The notes under the pieces are model-generated. The model was not told the DNA's origin. It made no database searches and saw only the letters and a list, made by a program, of their open reading frames with translations. A program made the position numbers and the translations under genes. DNA of 64,000 nucleotides, taken from positions 124,001 through 188,000 of the forward strand of contig NZ_FNIV01000003.1 in the NCBI RefSeq assembly GCF_900104135.1, read 5' to 3'. Within the stretch, counting starts at the first letter, position 1; every line of letters starts with the position of its first letter. Source of the DNA: Halomonas shengliensis. Lineage in GTDB: Bacteria > Pseudomonadota > Gammaproteobacteria > Pseudomonadales > Halomonadaceae. This document shows, piece by piece, positions 8,935-18,000 of the stretch.

Positions 8935-9129
8935 TCAGCGCGTCTCGGGCAGCTCGCCGGGCACACGGTAGCGGGTCGGGGCGTTCTGGCGCTCCTCCGA
9001 GGTCAGGGTCTCGTCCTCGGCGGGCACGCCCCACACCGTCTCGCTCTCGCGGTCCGGATAGGTGTAGGTGGTGCAGCCGGCGAGCAGCGTCAGGGCGAGG
9101 GCGGCGATTAGCGGGCGAGCGATGAACAT
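8935..9129 (-). CDS. Small lipoprotein
   Basis: 64 residues. A hydrophobic signal peptide ends in the lipobox LAGC (Cys19), so the mature protein should be a roughly 46-residue lipidated peptide beginning CTTYTYPDRES. The mature part is acidic and proline-containing, with no recognised domain. The start has a GGAGAG-type ribosome site. It sits alone between the P-type ATPase and the TRAP cluster. Function unknown; an outer-membrane location is inferred from the absence of Asp at +2. Confidence 0.7.
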   Translation of the reverse strand: MFIARPLIAALALTLLAGCTTYTYPDRESETVWGVPAEDETLTSEERQNAPTRYRVPGELPETR

Positions 9130-9208
9130 GGGGGCTCTCCAGAGGGGATGAGAAGCGACGGCCGGCGTCGCCGCCGGCCGGCAGGGCGTCAGGCGTCTCC
9201 CGGCGGGC

Positions 9209-10468
9209 CTACCCGGACCAGCCGGCGAGGATCGGCACGTAGACCACCAGCAGCAGCACCGCGATCAGGCCCAGCAGGTAGGGGACGATCGCCCGGGTGA
9301 TCCGCTCCAGCGGCAGGCGGGTCACCGAGGAGGCCACATAGAGGTTGATCGCCACCGGCGGGGTGATCATGCCGATGGCCAGCCCCATGACGATGATCAG
9401 CCCGAAGTGGATGGGGTCGATGCCCAGCTGGGTGACCAGCGGCAGCAGCACCGGGGTGAGGATGATCAGAGCACTGGCGGTCTCGATGAACACCCCGGTG
9501 AGCAGGATGACCGCCACCACCAGCAGCATGATCACCAGCGGGTCGGTGGAGAGCGACAGCACCGCCTGGGCGATGGCGCCGGGCACCTGAGCGCTGGAGA
9601 GGGTCCAGCTGAGCACCGCCGAGGTGGCGATCACCAGCATGATCACCGAGGTAGTGATGGCCGAGCGCATCAGGATGGCGTAGACATCCTTGAGCGTCAG
9701 GTCACGGTAGACGAACAGCGACACCAGCAGGGCGTAGTTGACCGCCACCACCGCCGCCTCGCTGGGGGTGAACACCCCCGAGAAGATGCCGCCGAGGATG
9801 ATCACCGGGGTCATCAGGCCCCAGCTGGCGCTTTTGAAGGTGCGCCAGATGGTGGCCGCGGAGAGGGCGGTGCCGCGGGGGTAGTGGCGGCGGTAGGCCT
9901 GGACGATGGCGATGGCCGAGAGCCCCACGCCCATGGCGATGCCCGGCAGGATGCCGCTGAGGAACAGCTGCGAGACCGACTGCTGGGCGATCACCGCGTA
10001 GATGATCATCGGCACCGAGGGGGGGATCACCACGCCGATGGTGCCGCTGGCGGCGATCAGGCTGGCCGCCGAGGCGGGCTCGTAGCCCTTCTTGCGCAGC
10101 TCGGGTACCAGGCTCGAGCCCACCGCGGCGGTGGTCGCCGCCCCGGAGCCGGAGATGGCGGCGAAGAACATGCCGGCACCCACCGAGACGATGGAGAGCC
10201 CGCCCTTGAGGAAGCCGAACAGCGAGTCGGCGAAGGCCACCAGCCGCTCGCTGACCCGGCCCTGGGCCATCAGGTCGCCGGCGAGGATGAACATGGGCAC
10301 CGCCACCAGGGCGAAGGAGTTGATGCCTTGGAACATCTGCTGGGTGACCACCATCAGCGGCACCCCCTGGGCATGGAGCGCCACCAGGGTGCTGGCGCCG
10401 ATGGCCAGCGCGATGGGCACCCCCAGCAGCATGAAGATAAGGAACAGCGCGAAGAGCAGGGCGGTCAT
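9209..10468 (-). CDS. TRAP transporter large permease (DctM family)
   Basis: 419 residues, almost entirely membrane helices, starting MTALLFALFLIFMLLGVPIALAIGAS, the usual DctM N-terminus. It contains the conserved FVAVPMFILAGDLMAQ-like region and glycine-rich re-entrant segments (SGSGAATTAAVGS). This subunit forms the ion-driven channel of a tripartite ATP-independent periplasmic transporter. The start ATG at 10468 overlaps the small-permease stop (ATGA). Third gene of a binding protein-small permease-large permease operon on the minus strand. The substrate cannot be read from sequence; the family imports C4-dicarboxylates and other organic acids. Confidence 0.92.
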   Translation of the reverse strand: MTALLFALFLIFMLLGVPIALAIGASTLVALHAQGVPLMVVTQQMFQGINSFALVAVPMFILAGDLMAQGRVSERLVAFADSLFGFLKGGLSIVSVGAGMFFAAISGSGAATTAAVGSSLVPELRKKGYEPASAASLIAASGTIGVVIPPSVPMIIYAVIAQQSVSQLFLSGILPGIAMGVGLSAIAIVQAYRRHYPRGTALSAATIWRTFKSASWGLMTPVIILGGIFSGVFTPSEAAVVAVNYALLVSLFVYRDLTLKDVYAILMRSAITTSVIMLVIATSAVLSWTLSSAQVPGAIAQAVLSLSTDPLVIMLLVVAVILLTGVFIETASALIILTPVLLPLVTQLGIDPIHFGLIIVMGLAIGMITPPVAINLYVASSVTRLPLERITRAIVPYLLGLIAVLLLVVYVPILAGWSG

Positions 10469-10986
10469 GGGGCCTCCTCCTCGGGCTCGTGCGCCTCGCC
10501 CAGCACCAGGCCGATGACGTCCACCAGGGCGTACCAGGCCATGATCGCTGCCGAGAGCGGGATCACCGCATAGACCCAGGTCATGGAGAGGCGCAGCGAG
10601 GCGGACTTCTGGAAGCTCTGTACCTGCATGTACTCCCAGCCGATGACCACCAGACCGAGCAGAAAGCCCAGCGCCACCAGCAGGGCGGCGATGCGCGCCA
10701 GGCGCCGGGGCAGCCCGGGCAGGGCGTCCACCACGAAGGTCACGGCGATATGCCGGCCGCGACGGAAGGCGAGGGTGGCGGCGAGGAAGGTGATCCACAC
10801 CAGCAGGAAGCGGGCCACTTCCTCGGTCCAGCCCACCGCGGTGAAGAAGACGCGCGAGACGATCTGCAGGGTGATCACACCGATCAACGCCGCCATCGCC
10901 GTGACGACCACGGGCGCGATGACGGCGTCGAGGGTGCGCTCACTCCACCGCAGCGGTCGCAGCAGGGAATGGGCAAGGTCGGGCAC
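10465..10986 (-). CDS. TRAP transporter small permease (DctQ family)
   Basis: 173 residues with four predicted membrane helices, including the typical VGWTEEVARFLLVWITFLAA segment. It begins with GTG immediately after the binding-protein stop (TAAGTG), served by a GGAGG about 10 bases upstream inside the preceding gene. It ends by overlapping the large permease by 4 bp. DctQ subunits associate with DctM in the inner membrane. Confidence 0.9.
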   Translation of the reverse strand: MPDLAHSLLRPLRWSERTLDAVIAPVVVTAMAALIGVITLQIVSRVFFTAVGWTEEVARFLLVWITFLAATLAFRRGRHIAVTFVVDALPGLPRRLARIAALLVALGFLLGLVVIGWEYMQVQSFQKSASLRLSMTWVYAVIPLSAAIMAWYALVDVIGLVLGEAHEPEEEAP

Positions 10987-11982
10987 TTACTTCAGGGCCT
11001 CCTGTATGCGCGGCAGGTAGTCGCCGAACTGCTCGCCGTACTGCTCGTAGACCGGGGCGACGGCCTCCTGGAAGGCGGCGATGTCGGGTTCCTCGACGAT
11101 CTCCATGCCCGCCTCGCGCAGCTCGGCCAGCTGTTCGGCCTCCATGTCGGCGTTGACCCGGCGCTCATGCTCGGCGGCCTCCTGGGCGGCCTGCTCGATC
11201 ACGGACTGGGCGGCCTCCGGCAGCTGGTTCCACACCGGCATGCCCATCACGAAGAGCGCCGGCGCATAAGTGTGGCGCGACAGCGTCATGTGGTCCTGGG
11301 TTTCAAAGAGCTTGAAGGAGTGGATGACGTTGACCGGGTTCTCCTGGCCGTCGATGGTGCCCTGCTGCATGGCGGTGAGCGCCTCGGTCCAGGCCATGGG
11401 CACGGCGTTGGCACCGAGCTCGCGGAAGGTGTCGACGTAGACCGGGTTCTCCATCACGCGGATGCGCAGGCCGTCGATGTCCGCCGGGGCCTCCACCGGG
11501 CGCTCGCTGTTGGTGAGGTTGCGGAAGCCGCGTTCGGCGTAGGCCAGCCCCTTGAGGTTGACTTCGGAAAGGCGGTCCAGCAGCTCCTGGCCGATCTCGC
11601 CGTCAAGCACCGCATAGGCGGCCTCGGGGCTCGGGAAGAGGAAGGGCAGCTCGAACACCGCCATCTCCTCGAGGAAGTTGGCCACCGGGCCGTTGGTGAT
11701 CACGCCCATGTCCACGGTGCCGATCTGCATGCCCTCGAGCAGGGTACGCTCGTCACCCAGGCTGGCATTGGGGTAGAGCTCGATGTCCACCTTGCCCTCG
11801 GTGCGCTCCTCCACCAGCTCCTCGAACTTCATGGCGGCGATATGGAAGCCGTCCTGCTCGTTGACCACATGGGCCAGGCGCAGGGTGACCGGGTCCATGT
11901 CGGCGAACTCGTTGGCCTGGGCGGTGGCGGCCATGGCGAGCGAGACGGAGAGAGCCAGCGTGCTGCGGAGAAAACCGTTCAT
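10987..11982 (-). CDS. TRAP transporter solute-binding protein (DctP family)
   Basis: 331 residues. The signal peptide (about 1-23) ends at AQA. The mature protein begins NEFADMDPVTLRLAHV and has the DctP signature region with the substrate-carboxylate arginine context IDGLRIRVMENPVY. A helical C-terminus follows. It captures an organic acid in the periplasm and delivers it to the two permease subunits encoded immediately downstream. First gene of the operon. Confidence 0.9.
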   Translation of the reverse strand: MNGFLRSTLALSVSLAMAATAQANEFADMDPVTLRLAHVVNEQDGFHIAAMKFEELVEERTEGKVDIELYPNASLGDERTLLEGMQIGTVDMGVITNGPVANFLEEMAVFELPFLFPSPEAAYAVLDGEIGQELLDRLSEVNLKGLAYAERGFRNLTNSERPVEAPADIDGLRIRVMENPVYVDTFRELGANAVPMAWTEALTAMQQGTIDGQENPVNVIHSFKLFETQDHMTLSRHTYAPALFVMGMPVWNQLPEAAQSVIEQAAQEAAEHERRVNADMEAEQLAELREAGMEIVEEPDIAAFQEAVAPVYEQYGEQFGDYLPRIQEALK

Positions 11983-12087
11983 TATTCGTTTCCTTTGTGT
12001 GTCAGCGAGTTGCGAATCCAGCGCCGGAAAGCATGCCCTGTGGCGGGGAGGTCGGTCAATTTCACGCTCGCGCCGGGTGGTGTGCGC

Positions 12088-12939
12088 CTACGCCTGGGCG
12101 CCGGCCTGCTCACGCAGCCAGGCGATCTCCTCGGCCCAGATGTCGGGCTCGATGGTCTCCAGCACCAGCGGCATGTCGTCGGTGCGCGGGTCCTGCATCA
12201 GGGCGGTGAAGCAGGCCGTGCCGATGTTGCCGCGGCCGAGGCTGTGGTGGCGGTCCACCCGGCTGCCGAGCTCGCTCTTGGCGTCGTTGAGGTGCATCCC
12301 CTTGAGGTAGTCGATGCCCACCACGGCGTCGAACTCGTCGAGCATGGCGCGGGTGGCGTCCCCGCTGCGCAGGTCGTAGCCGGCGGCGAAGGCGTGGCAG
12401 GTGTCGAGGCAGACGCCGACCCGCGTGCGGTCCTCCACCTGGGCGATGATCTCGGCCAGCTGCTCGAAGCGCCAGCCCAGGTTGCTGCCCTGGCCGGCGG
12501 TGTTCTCGAGCACCGCGGTGACGCCGCGGGTCTCGGCCAGCACCTGGTTGATCGACTCGGCGATGCGCGCCAGGCAGTCGCTCTCGCTGCTCTTGCGCAG
12601 GTGGCTGCCGGGGTGGAAGTTGAGGCGGTCGATGCCCAGCTGTTCGCAGCGGCGCATCTCGTCGAGGAAGGCGGCCCGCGACTTGGCGAGCCCCTCGGCC
12701 TCGGGGTGGCCCAGGTTGATCAGGTAGCTGTCGTGGGGAAGGATCTGGCCGGGGCCGAAGCCGTGGCGCCGGCAGGCGTCGCGGAAGGCCTTGATGACCT
12801 TCTCGTCGAGGGGCTTGGCCTTCCACTGGCGCTGGCTCTTGGTGAAGAGCGCGAAGGCGTTGGCGCCGATGGCCACGGCGCGCTCCACCGCCTGGTCGAC
12901 GCCGCCGGCGGCGCTGACGTGGGCTCCGATGTACTTCAT
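12088..12939 (-). CDS. nfo: Endonuclease IV (AP endonuclease)
   Basis: 283 residues, the usual length of Nfo (E. coli 285). It starts [13 protein letters not shown] and contains the metal-ligand signatures [35 protein letters not shown] and [22 protein letters not shown], which together supply the trinuclear zinc site. It cleaves DNA 5' of abasic sites in base excision repair. The frame extends upstream to 13023, but the family N-terminus fixes the start at 12939. It is divergent from the LTXXQ gene, with a 157-bp shared upstream region. Confidence 0.95.
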   Translation of the reverse strand: MKYIGAHVSAAGGVDQAVERAVAIGANAFALFTKSQRQWKAKPLDEKVIKAFRDACRRHGFGPGQILPHDSYLINLGHPEAEGLAKSRAAFLDEMRRCEQLGIDRLNFHPGSHLRKSSESDCLARIAESINQVLAETRGVTAVLENTAGQGSNLGWRFEQLAEIIAQVEDRTRVGVCLDTCHAFAAGYDLRSGDATRAMLDEFDAVVGIDYLKGMHLNDAKSELGSRVDRHHSLGRGNIGTACFTALMQDPRTDDMPLVLETIEPDIWAEEIAWLREQAGAQA

Positions 12940-13096
12940 CCTGTGTGCTCTCTTGTCGGGTGGTCCGGGGTGGCGGATCCCGGGATTGTCGCCGATCCGG
13001 CCGGCGAACCCCAGGGCGTCCATTCGTGGCGACGGTGGACGTCACCCGCGCCGGTCCGCTAGGGTCGGGGGCCACCTCGATCAACCAGGAGATCCC

Positions 13097-13567
13097 ATGA
13101 CCCTGCGCAAGTCCCTCGCCGTTTCCTCGCTGAGCCTGGCCATGGCCGTGCCGGCCTTCGCCCAGCAGATGCCCCAGGGGCAGCCGCCCAGCGCCGAGGA
13201 GCAGGTGGCCCAGCTCGACCAGCTGGTCGACCTCGACCAGCAGCAGGAGCAGGAGCTGGTGACCCTGCTCAGCGACTCCCGCGAGCGCATCCAGTCGCTG
13301 CAGGCCGAGGCCCGGAGCGTGCAGATGCGCCTGCAGCAGAACGCCGGCCCGGAGTATGACGAGGCCGCCATCCGCCAGGATGCCGAGCTGCTGGGCGACC
13401 TCTCCGGTGAGATGACCGCCGAGAGCGTGCTGATGCAGTCGCGCATGCAGGCCGCCTTGACCGCCGAGCAGCGCGACGAGCTGGAGCGCCAGATCGCCCA
13501 GCGCCAGCAGCAGATGCGCCAGATGCAGCAGCAGATGCAGCAACAGCAGCAGGCGCCGGCCCAGTAA
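13097..13567 (+). CDS. LTXXQ-motif periplasmic protein (Spy/CpxP-like)
   Basis: 156 residues. A signal peptide (about 1-22) ends AFA before QQMPQGQ. The mature part is all helical and Gln/Glu-rich, with an LTAEQRDEL motif like the LTXXQ signature of Spy and CpxP chaperones. It ends in a poly-Gln/Met tail (QQQMQQQQQAPAQ). Start ATG 13097 has AGGAG 5 bases upstream. By family it would be a periplasmic chaperone or stress sensor, but only one LTXXQ copy is clear. A strong terminator follows. Confidence 0.65.
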   Translation: MTLRKSLAVSSLSLAMAVPAFAQQMPQGQPPSAEEQVAQLDQLVDLDQQQEQELVTLLSDSRERIQSLQAEARSVQMRLQQNAGPEYDEAAIRQDAELLGDLSGEMTAESVLMQSRMQAALTAEQRDELERQIAQRQQQMRQMQQQMQQQQQAPAQ

Positions 13568-13609
13568 GCCGGGTGGCGCGGCCCGCCTGGCGGACCCGAG
13601 GCGCGATAA

Positions 13610-13635
13610 GGACGGCACCCTGCGGGGTGCCGTCC
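13610..13635 (+). terminator. Intergenic hairpin terminator
   Basis: 10-11 bp stem (13610-13620 with 13625-13635), loop TGCG, between the convergent LTXXQ and M48 genes. No long T-run, so termination may be weak or bidirectional. Confidence 0.55.
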
Positions 13636-13664
13636 TGCGTCGTGGCGGGCGAATTGCGGGTCGC

Positions 13665-14627
13665 TCAGCGCCGGTCGTCGGGGCGGCCCAGCCAGTAGCG
13701 ATGGCCGCGGCGCTCGGGGCGGGCCTCCACCAGCGGCTCCCGCGGCCGGTAGGGGCGCGAGGAGGGCGGACGCGGCCCCTGGCGTCGCGCCAGGGCCATC
13801 AGGCGTCCGACCCGCTCCTCGGTGGCCGGGTGGGTCTGCAGGAAGCGCAGCCAGCCTGGCAGCTGACGGCGCCCGAAGAGGGTGGTCAGCCATAGCCCGT
13901 TGTGTGCCTCGAGCACCCCGAGCGCATCGGCCAGTCCCTCCGGGTCGCGGGTCAGCGCGGCGGCCTCCATGTCGGCGGTGAACTCGCGATTGCGCGACAG
14001 CGCCAGCTGCAGCAGGGTGCTGGCGGTGGGCGCCAGGCCCACCGCCAGCAGCTCCAGCCAGGGCAGGCGGATTTCGCCGGCCATCACCATGGGCAGCATG
14101 GCGATCAGCGCCAGCTGTACCAGGAAGGCGCCCCACACCGTCAGCCGCGTCATGGTCGCGGCCATGGACATCACCCGGGTGTCGCCATGGCGCAGGTGGC
14201 TCACCTCGTGGGCCAGCACCCCGGCCAGCTGGCGCAGCGAGAGGCGGCGCAGCAGCCCTTCGGTCACCGCGATGCCGCCGTCCCGGGCGTCCCCCACGGC
14301 GAAGGCGTTGAGGTCCTTCGAGGGCACGTAGAAGAGCCATGGCGGCTGGGAAAGGCCGGCGCGGCGGTAGAGCAGGTCCATCACCCGGTAGAGCTGCGGG
14401 GCGTGGTGGCGGTGCAGCACCCCGGCCCCGGCGTTGGCCAGCACCAGGCGTGCCGGCACCCGGCCGCTGAGGTAGAGGGTCAGCAGCACCAGGCCGAAGG
14501 CCCAGACCACACCGGTGCCCCCGGCCAGCAGCCAGGCGGGCACCGAGAGCAGCAGCGACATGCCGCCCAGGATCAGCAGGTGCTGGAGGGTGTTGTGAAG
14601 TCGCTGGGCGGCGAAGCGAGAGAGCAT
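13665..14627 (-). CDS. M48-family membrane metalloprotease (HtpX-like)
   Basis: 320 residues. Two N-terminal membrane helices (about 13-58) precede a soluble catalytic region containing HEVSH at 140-144 and the third zinc ligand Glu215 in NREFTAD. Two more hydrophobic stretches (about 160-205) separate them. This is the M48B/HtpX layout of inner-membrane zinc proteases that clear damaged membrane proteins. Start 14627 is chosen over an upstream ATG at 14645 because AGGAGG lies 8 bases before it. The C-terminal 40 residues are Arg/Pro-rich and unlike E. coli HtpX. Confidence 0.85.
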   Translation of the reverse strand: MLSRFAAQRLHNTLQHLLILGGMSLLLSVPAWLLAGGTGVVWAFGLVLLTLYLSGRVPARLVLANAGAGVLHRHHAPQLYRVMDLLYRRAGLSQPPWLFYVPSKDLNAFAVGDARDGGIAVTEGLLRRLSLRQLAGVLAHEVSHLRHGDTRVMSMAATMTRLTVWGAFLVQLALIAMLPMVMAGEIRLPWLELLAVGLAPTASTLLQLALSRNREFTADMEAAALTRDPEGLADALGVLEAHNGLWLTTLFGRRQLPGWLRFLQTHPATEERVGRLMALARRQGPRPPSSRPYRPREPLVEARPERRGHRYWLGRPDDRR

Positions 14628-14755
14628 GGCGAGCCTCCTGTCCACACCAGCCTAACCCGCCGGCGCCTGCCATGACAGCCAAGGCGCAGCGACGCCACCG
14701 CGTCTGTAACGATTGGTCTCACCGTGCAAACAATTATGGAAATGCATGCCGGATA

Positions 14756-14785
14756 TTGAAATCTGTGCGGCGGTGCGCTTTATTA
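14756..14785 (+). promoter_or_regulatory. Putative sigma-70 promoter for the 33-codon ORF
   Basis: TTGAAA at 14756-14761, then 17-18 bp, then TTTATT/TTATTA at 14779-14785, in an AT-rich patch 28 bp upstream of the ORF start. Weak but well placed. Confidence 0.4.
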
Positions 14786-14812
14786 GACGGGTAACCAACA
14801 CGGAGACACGCC

Positions 14813-14914
14813 ATGTCACTGCCCATCCACACCCCCGAAGTCATGGAATACCTGCTGCAGAAGGCCGAGGCCGTCAAGGCCGCCCGCGAGGCGATCGCTG
14901 CCTACATCGGCTGA
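14813..14914 (+). CDS. Putative 33-residue small protein
   Basis: Open frame of 33 codons (MSLPIHTPEVMEYLL...AAYIG) preceded by GGAGA about 6 bases before ATG. A promoter-like sequence lies upstream. A short hairpin (GGCCA/TGGCC) with a pyrimidine-rich tract lies downstream (about 14930-14980). After the first 8 residues it would form one amphipathic, Ala-rich helix (VMEYLLQKAEAVKAAREAIAAYI). It has no signal peptide. It lies between the M48 protease (divergent) and the SMC operon. The function is unknown; it could equally be a leader peptide. Confidence 0.5.
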   Translation: MSLPIHTPEVMEYLLQKAEAVKAAREAIAAYIG

Positions 14915-15095
14915 AATTCTCCCCCGGCCAGGGATGGCCACCCCCTTCCTCTTTTCTCTCCTCCCCGCGTTCCCGCGCTTCGCGCCGCGGCCGGCCCGAT
15001 TGCCGGCGTCCTGTCCCGCGGGCGACCCCTGTCGATTGAGAAGGCTTCGCCGCTCCGGCACTATGTGCGCTCGCCGATGATGAGTCGGTATCGCC

Positions 15096-18000
15096 ATGCC
15101 AAACGACCAGGGACGCGACATGGGCCAGCTGCTACGCATCGTGATGATCCACGGCCACCTCGAGGGCGTGGTCGAGCTGAGTGTGGAGGGCCACACCAAC
15201 ATCTGCGGTACCAACGCCTCGGGCAAGACCACCCTGCAGCGCCTGGTGCCGGTCTTCTATGGCGAGCTGCCCAACCGGGTGGTGCCGCGCACCCGCCTCA
15301 AGTTCGACGCCTTCTACCTGCCGCACCGCAACAGCTACCTGGTCTACGAGTATCGCCGCGAGGAGGGTGACGTCTGCCAGGCGGTGCTGACCCGGCGCGG
15401 CGAGGGCGGGGTCGAGTACCGCTTCGTCGGCGACGCCTACCGCCCCGAGGACTACCTGGTGGAGAGCGAGGCCGGGGTGGTGGCCCTGGACTACGCCCAG
15501 TGGGCCAACGGCCTGCGCCGGCGGGGTGTATCGGTCTCGCCCAAGCTGGGGGCCACCTCCGAGTATCGCGCGGTGGTCCAGAACGACTTCACCCAGACCG
15601 GGACCCAGACCGGGACCCAGCCCCGGGGCAGCCGCAAGGAGGCGCTGCGCCTGCGCCAGGTGGCGGCCCGCTTCAGCCTGGTGCGCCCCGGTCAGCGCAT
15701 CCGCCACATGGAGAAGCTGGTCTCGGCGGTGCACGCCAAGGAGGGCAAGATGGACACCCTCAAGACCATGCTGGCGGCGATCTTCGAGGAGGATGGCGTC
15801 GAGCTGCCGGTGACCCGCATCCGCAACACCAAGGCGCGGGAGTGGATCGCCCGTATGCGCCAGTCCATGCGCCTGGCGCCGCTGCAGCGCTCGCTTGCCG
15901 AGCTCGAGCGCCTGGATGGCGAGATCGGCGAGCTCGAGGCCACGCTGTGGCAGCTGGGCCCCCAGCTCACCGCCGACCGTCACCGCGCCGAGCGTGAGCA
16001 GGCCGACCACGACGCCGAGATCCAGCGCCGCCAGCGCTATGTCCAGGCCCTGGAGGCGGCCTACCAGGAGAAGCGTGACGCCCTCAACGAGCGTGCCAGC
16101 CGCCTCGACAGCGAGCTGGCCCAGACCCGCGCCGACCTCGACGACCTGCAGCATCGCTATGAGGCCTTCGAGGCGGCCGACATGCCGGCCCTGGAGCAGG
16201 ACCTGCAGGCACTGCCCCAGTGGCGCGAGCAGCAGCAACAGCTGCGCGACCACCTGGAGCAGCTGCAGCAGGTAGTGAAGGAGAGCAAGGCCAGGCTGGA
16301 GGCGCGCCTGGTGGAGCTCGGCGACCTGCTAGAGGCGCGCCGCGACGAGCTCCAGGCGCGGATCGACGCCCTGGGCGAGGAGCGTGAGGCGTGCCGCGAG
16401 GCCCAGCGCGAGGCCGAGAGCCGCCTGGAGGCCGACCACCAGGCGCGTCGCCAGGCGCTCGACGACGACTACCGCACGCGGCTGGAGGCGGTGACCACGC
16501 GGCTCGCCGAGCTCCGGGCACGGCTCGAGCATCATGCCCAGAGCCCCGAGGAGGTCCGCGAGGCCGAGCAGGCCCAGGCCCGGGTCGACCAGGCCCAGAG
16601 CGAGCAGGGTGCCGCCGCGGCCGCCCTGGAGCAGCTGCGCGGTGAACTCGACGCCCGCAAGGAGGAGCGTGAAGCCGCCGAGGACGAGTTGCAGACCGTC
16701 CGCACCCAGCGCGGCCGCGCCGATGCGCGCCTCGAGGCGCTCGAGGCCCAGCGCGACCCCGCCCAGGGCAGCCTGCGCCACTTCCTGCGCCACCATCGCC
16801 CGGGCTGGGAGCAGCGGCTGGGCAAGGTGATCGCCCCCGAGCTGCTGGCGCGGCGTGACCTGGCCCCGCAGCTCAACGATGCCGCCAGCGACGACCTCTA
16901 CGGCCTGGCGCTGGATCTCGCCGCCATCGCCCCGCCCGACCATGCCCGCGAGGAGGCGGACCTGCTGGCCGAGATCGCCGCCGCCGAGGCGGCGCTGGAG
17001 GCGGCCCGCGAGGAGGAGAGGGCCGCCGAGAAGGCCCTGCGGGGTCGGCACCAGAAGGTTCAGGAGGCGGACGCCCGTCTCGACGAGGCGCGCCGCACCC
17101 GGCGTCGCGCCGCCGAGGAGGTGGACTATGCCCTGCAGGCGCGCAGCCAGTGCCAGCAGCGCCATGCCGAGGCGCGCCAGGCGCGCCAGGCCGCCTGCCG
17201 CCAGGCGCTGGCCGAGCAGGAGGCCGCCCGGGAGGCGCTGCAGGAGGAGCAGCGCCGGGCGCTGGAGGCGCTCGCCGACGGCCACCATGCCCAGCGCCTG
17301 GAGCTCGCCGCCGACCATCAGGGGAAGGTAGAGACCCTCGAGCAGCGGATCGCCCAGCACCGCCGCCAGCTCGCCGAGCACAAGGAGGAGCACCGCCGCC
17401 AGCGCGACGAGCTCACCGCCGCCTTCGACCGCGAGCTGGCGGAGCAGGGCGTCGACCCGGCGACCGTGCGCGAGACCCGCTCACGCCTGGAGGCGCTGGG
17501 CAAGCGCCTGCGCGAGACCGAGGCGCGCCGCGAGGAGCTCGACGCCTACACCCGCTTCATGCGCGTGGAGTGGGGCGAGCGCAAGCCGCGCCTGGTGGCC
17601 CGCGAGGCCGAGCTTTCCCGTGAGCGCGACGCCCTGGAGCGGGAGCGCGAGCAGCGGCGGGCCGACTTCCAGGCCGCCCGGGGAGAGCATCAGGCGGCGC
17701 TCGCCGAGCTCAAGGCCCGGCGCGATGCCGCCCGGGCACTGGTGGAGACCCTGGCGCCGCTGCTCGATACCCTCGAGGGACTGGCCCTGGCGCCGGCCCC
17801 CGAGGCCAGCGGCGAGGCGCCGGGCGACGTGGAGGAGCGCATCGAGCGCCTGCGCCAGGCGCTGGCCGACCACGCCCGCGAGCTCGAGGCCCTGCGCCGC
17901 GGCTGTGAGCGGCTCGAGGCGGAGCTGATCAAGGGCGCCAGCGCCGACTTCGAGGCGACCCTGGCCGCCGAGCGAGCCCGGCTCGAGGGCGAGAGCCCGC

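Noticed and set aside
10489-13062. 857-codon plus-strand frame antisense to the TRAP genes and nfo
   Set aside because: Antisense shadow; both TRAP genes and nfo on the other strand have clear family motifs.
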